Positions 61,423 through 64,000 of a stretch of 64,000 nt of DNA are shown here, one piece after another. This DNA comes from Leeia aquatica (lineage in GTDB: Bacteria; Pseudomonadota; Gammaproteobacteria; Burkholderiales; Leeiaceae), in contig NZ_JABAIM010000003.1 in the NCBI RefSeq assembly GCF_012641365.1, positions 186,001 to 250,000 on the forward strand, given 5' to 3'. The position numbers and the translations under genes are program-made. Positions within the stretch are counted from its first letter, which is position 1, and every line of letters starts with the position of its first letter. The notes below the pieces were generated by a model. It ran no database searches. It saw only the letters and a list, made by a program, of their open reading frames with translations, and was not told the origin of the DNA.

Positions 61423-62495
61423 GCCTGATCTCCATACTGGGTTTGCAGCCATTGGCGGTAGGCACCGCTTTGCACCCGCTGCAACCACGTCTCATTGGCC
61501 AGATACCAGTCCACTGTTTTGGCCAGCCCGCTCGAGAAGGTTTCTTCCGGCTGCCAGCCCAGCTCCTGACGCATCCGGCTGGCGTCAATGGCATAGCGGC
61601 GGTCATGTCCTGGCCGATCCGCCACAAACTGAAGCTGTTGCCGATAGGATAGACCATCCGCGCGCGGACGACGTGCATCCAGCAACTGACACAAGGTCTC
61701 GACCACCGACAGATTGGTTTGCTCGTTGCAGCCCCCAATGCAATACGTCTCCCCCAGCTGCCCTTGTGACAGCACCCTCGCAATACCTTTACAGTGGTCC
61801 AGCACATACAGCCAGTCGCGTACATTCTGCCCATCGCCATAAACCGGCAGTGCTTCCCCGGCCAAGGCCTTGCACAGCATGAGCGGGATCAGCTTTTCCG
61901 GAAACTGCAGCGGTCCATAGTTGTTGGAGCAGTTGGTGGTCAGTACCGGCAGGCCATAGCTGTGATGCCAGGCCCGCACCAGATGGTCACTCGCCGCCTT
62001 GGAAGCGGAGTAGGGGCTATTGGGTGCGTAAGGGGTGTGCTCGTGGAAAGCAGCAGCATCCGGTGCCAGCGAGCCATAGACTTCATCGGTTGAAACATGC
62101 AGAAAGCGGAATACCGCATGACCTTCCGGCGGCAGCGTCTGCTGGTACTGCCGTGCGGCTTCCAGCAAGGTGAAGGTGCCGACGATATTGGTGTCGATAA
62201 AGTCGCGCGGCCCCAGCAAGGAGCGGTCAACATGGCTTTCAGCAGCGAAGTGCACCATGGCAGCAGGCCGGTGCGTGCGCAGCAAATCGGCCAGCAGCGC
62301 GGCATCACCAATATCCCCCTGCACAAAGGTAAAGTCAGGATCACCGCGCAAGGGGTCTAAACTGGACAGGTTGCCCGCATAGGTGAGCTTGTCCACCACC
62401 ACCACCGGCTGGCCTAGTACTTGCCGGGCATACAGGGTGAAATTGGCACCGATGAAACCGGCTCCGCCGGTGACTAGCCAGGGGCGACGTGACAC
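61419..62495 (-). CDS. rfbB: dTDP-glucose 4,6-dehydratase
   Basis: Second enzyme of dTDP-rhamnose synthesis, 358 residues, NAD-containing [44 protein letters not shown] with the catalytic Thr-Asp-Glu, [15 protein letters not shown] with Y-x3-K, and [20 protein letters not shown] are present. Start is GTG 62495 (the first codons read [10 protein letters not shown]). It is the first gene of rfbBACD, supplying rhamnose for lipopolysaccharide O-antigen or protein glycans, possibly used by the ligase at 27344. Confidence 0.96.
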   Translation of the reverse strand: MSRRPWLVTGGAGFIGANFTLYARQVLGQPVVVVDKLTYAGNLSSLDPLRGDPDFTFVQGDIGDAALLADLLRTHRPAAMVHFAAESHVDRSLLGPRDFIDTNIVGTFTLLEAARQYQQTLPPEGHAVFRFLHVSTDEVYGSLAPDAAAFHEHTPYAPNSPYSASKAASDHLVRAWHHSYGLPVLTTNCSNNYGPLQFPEKLIPLMLCKALAGEALPVYGDGQNVRDWLYVLDHCKGIARVLSQGQLGETYCIGGCNEQTNLSVVETLCQLLDARRPRADGLSYRQQLQFVADRPGHDRRYAIDASRMRQELGWQPEETFSSGLAKTVDWYLANETWLQRVQSGAYRQWLQTQYGDQA

Positions 62496-62554
62496 AGCGT
62501 CTCCTCAATCATGGATTCTACGGTCACACACAACGACCATCACAAGGTGCGGTA

Positions 62555-63538
62555 TCAGGCGTCGCGCTCAATGGAAAGCAGCGCCAACTGTCGCAGCTGA
62601 TCTCGGGTTTCGCTGTCTGGCACCCCCTGCAGGCAGGCAATGGCGGCTTCGACTTCACCCATCGCCACTTCCCGCGCGCTGGCCACCGCACCGGTCTGCT
62701 GCATCAACTCCAGCAAGCGAGGCATGATCGCCAGATCGCCCGCCACAATCGCGGCTTTCAACCCCGGCAATTCCGCCTCCGGCGCACGGCGCAGCGCGTA
62801 AATCACCGGCAGGGTCAGCTTGCCTTCGGCCAGATCGTCTCCGGCGTTCTTGCCGATGGTCTGCGCATCACCCGAGTAATCCAGTACGTCATCGATGATC
62901 TGAAACGCAGTACCCAGGTGCATGCCGTAGCGCGCCAGGCTCTCCTCCTGCTCCACCGACACCCCGGCGAGCACCGCACCCAGACGGGCAGCCGCCTCGA
63001 ACAGCTTGGCCGTCTTGTACTGGATGACCCGCAAGTAGTCCGGCACATCAATATCGGTGTTACCGATATTCATCAACTGCAACACTTCGCCTTCGGCGAT
63101 CAGGTTGGTGGCATCCGCCAGGATTTCCTGCACCCGCATCTGGCCGACGGTCACCATCATCTGGAAACTGCGCGAGTACAGGAAGTCCCCCACCAGTACG
63201 GCAGCGGCATTGCCGAACATGGCATTGGCCGTCTGTTTGCCACGGCGCAGGCCGGACTCATCCACCACGTCATCGTGCAGCAGGGTGGCGGTGTGGATCA
63301 GCTCCACCACGGCAGCCAGCACATGGTGATGCTGCCCCGGGTACTGGCAGGCACGCGCCGTCATCAAGGTCAGCAAGGGACGCAGGCGTTTGCCACCATT
63401 GCCAATAATGTATTCGGCAACCTGGTTGACCAACACCACCTCGGAACCAAGGTGGGAGCGGATGCAGGCATCCACCGCCTGCATGTCAGCCGCGAAACTC
63501 GCGCGCAAGGTCTGGAAGGAAATCGGTTGGACAATCAC
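62555..63538 (-). CDS. ispB: Octaprenyl diphosphate synthase
   Basis: Polyprenyl synthase making the C40 tail of ubiquinone. Two aspartate-rich motifs are seen: first LLHDDVVDESGLRRGK, second FQIIDDVLDYSGD; also GGKRLRPLLTLM. The start is uncertain: GTG 63538 (327 residues) begins near the usual N-terminus, TTG 63550 adds four, and neither has a good ribosome site. It is divergent from rplU, an arrangement found in many proteobacteria. Soluble, working at the membrane face. Confidence 0.93.
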   Translation of the reverse strand: MIVQPISFQTLRASFAADMQAVDACIRSHLGSEVVLVNQVAEYIIGNGGKRLRPLLTLMTARACQYPGQHHHVLAAVVELIHTATLLHDDVVDESGLRRGKQTANAMFGNAAAVLVGDFLYSRSFQMMVTVGQMRVQEILADATNLIAEGEVLQLMNIGNTDIDVPDYLRVIQYKTAKLFEAAARLGAVLAGVSVEQEESLARYGMHLGTAFQIIDDVLDYSGDAQTIGKNAGDDLAEGKLTLPVIYALRRAPEAELPGLKAAIVAGDLAIMPRLLELMQQTGAVASAREVAMGEVEAAIACLQGVPDSETRDQLRQLALLSIERDA

Positions 63539-63629
63539 AACACAAGCCAATCAGTCTGAGGGTTTGCGCGCCAGTGTACCGCAAAACGGCCCATCTGGCA
63601 GCGCACCCACGGCGCACCCATAAAAACCG

Positions 63630-63658
63630 TTGACAAATCAGTGACTTTCAGGAAAAAT
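63630..63658 (+). promoter_or_regulatory. rplU promoter
   Basis: TTGACA (63630-63635, perfect) and AAAAAT (63653-63658) with 17-bp spacing, start near 63665, giving a leader of about 73 bases before rplU. Confidence 0.65.
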
Positions 63659-63737
63659 GTCGCGTTCCACATTCTGGCAGCCGCATTGCCGGGCGTGGAA
63701 TAGCTTAATTTGAAGAATCCAGAACTGGAGCTCGTTT

Positions 63738-64000
63738 ATGTACGCGGTCGTAAAAACCGGTGGCAAACAGTACAAAGTTGCCATTGGCGAAAAACTCAAA
63801 GTAGAACAGATACCGGCAGACATCAACAGCGAAATCGTACTCGAAGAAGTGTTGCTGATCGCCGATGGCGAGAAGGTAGCGGTCGGTACGCCGCTGATTG
63901 CTGGTGCCTCGGTGAAGGCCACCGTGCTGTCCCAAGGTCGTCACGACAAGGTTCGCATCTTCAAGATGCGCCGTCGCAAGCACTACCAGAAGCGTCAAGG
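63738..64000 (+). CDS. rplU: 50S ribosomal protein L21 (3'-truncated by the window)
   Basis: The first 87 residues of L21, a 23S-rRNA-binding protein of about 103 residues. [23 protein letters not shown] at the start and the basic [18 protein letters not shown] near the window edge are characteristic. GGAG lies 8 bases before ATG 63738. The gene continues past base 64000, where rpmA and obg usually follow. A sigma-70 promoter precedes it. Confidence 0.96.
   Translation, partial: MYAVVKTGGKQYKVAIGEKLKVEQIPADINSEIVLEEVLLIADGEKVAVGTPLIAGASVKATVLSQGRHDKVRIFKMRRRKHYQKRQ

Noticed and set aside
1-64000. tRNA, rRNA, insertion sequences, prophage or integrase genes
   Set aside because: I looked for cloverleaf-like segments, transposase motifs and attachment-type direct repeats and saw none convincing. 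A small RNA could still be missed without a covariance search.

Overview
The window reads as chromosomal DNA of a high-GC betaproteobacterium. The order Neisseriales is my best guess, from the ispB/rplU divergent pair, metX-metW, polA near a DUF2782 gene and thrB, ahpC-ahpD, and a PglL-type ligase. This is inference from gene content; no rRNA or tRNA is present to settle it. Genes are dense on both strands, often with 1-4 bp stop/start overlaps, and there are no insertion sequences, prophage genes or CRISPR arrays.

Layout. 1-2656: 3' part of an ABC exporter, an AraC/GyrI-type regulator and a small secreted protein. 2657-8053: the accessory island, with a tandem repeat, an AT-rich promoter, four small double-glycine-leader precursor peptides, then a CvaA/HlyD-type adaptor and a C39-peptidase ABC exporter (CvaB/PCAT type). 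8046-14583: metH, an orphan solute-binding protein and slt. 14667-18444: aldehyde dehydrogenase, ahpC-ahpD behind an OxyR-type promoter, and two unknown genes. 18432-22496: sgrR divergent from an MFS transporter, and a BMP-family binding protein. 22533-23875: a diiron oxygen-sensor-like protein with a stand-alone chemoreceptor-tip protein behind an FNR-type box. 23959-27022: pyk-mgsA, and gap with a HexR-type box. 27344-33697: PglL-like ligase, glycerate kinase, glutathione peroxidase, FGGY kinase, and an unknown gene plus a TetR regulator behind a doubled operator. 33760-38434: BON protein, then glrK-qseG-glrR facing a bactofilin gene that has a sigma-54 promoter and a perfect GlrR-type site. 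38488-40390: metX-metW under a SAM-II-type riboswitch plus terminator. 40693-45202: a 49-residue orphan, a GlxA-type regulator with eamA, GNAT, and acdS/acdR. 45222-51760: secreted protein, dtd, hydrolase, ada-alkA, ogt, DMT transporter, srkA, and a Cys-rich small protein behind an FNR-type box. 51767-59139: GNAT, small protein, polA, LOG protein, DUF2782, thrB, and an ECF sigma / zinc-finger anti-sigma / binding-protein operon. 59131-64000: rfbBACD, ispB, and the start of rplU.

The most interesting parts are the unfamiliar peptide-plus-exporter cluster, the GlrR/sigma-54/bactofilin circuit, the FNR-linked oxygen-sensor/chemoreceptor-tip pair, and the regulatory sites read directly from sequence (OxyR at ahpC, HexR at gap, SAM-II at metX). 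All family names come from motif recognition by eye; no database search was run.
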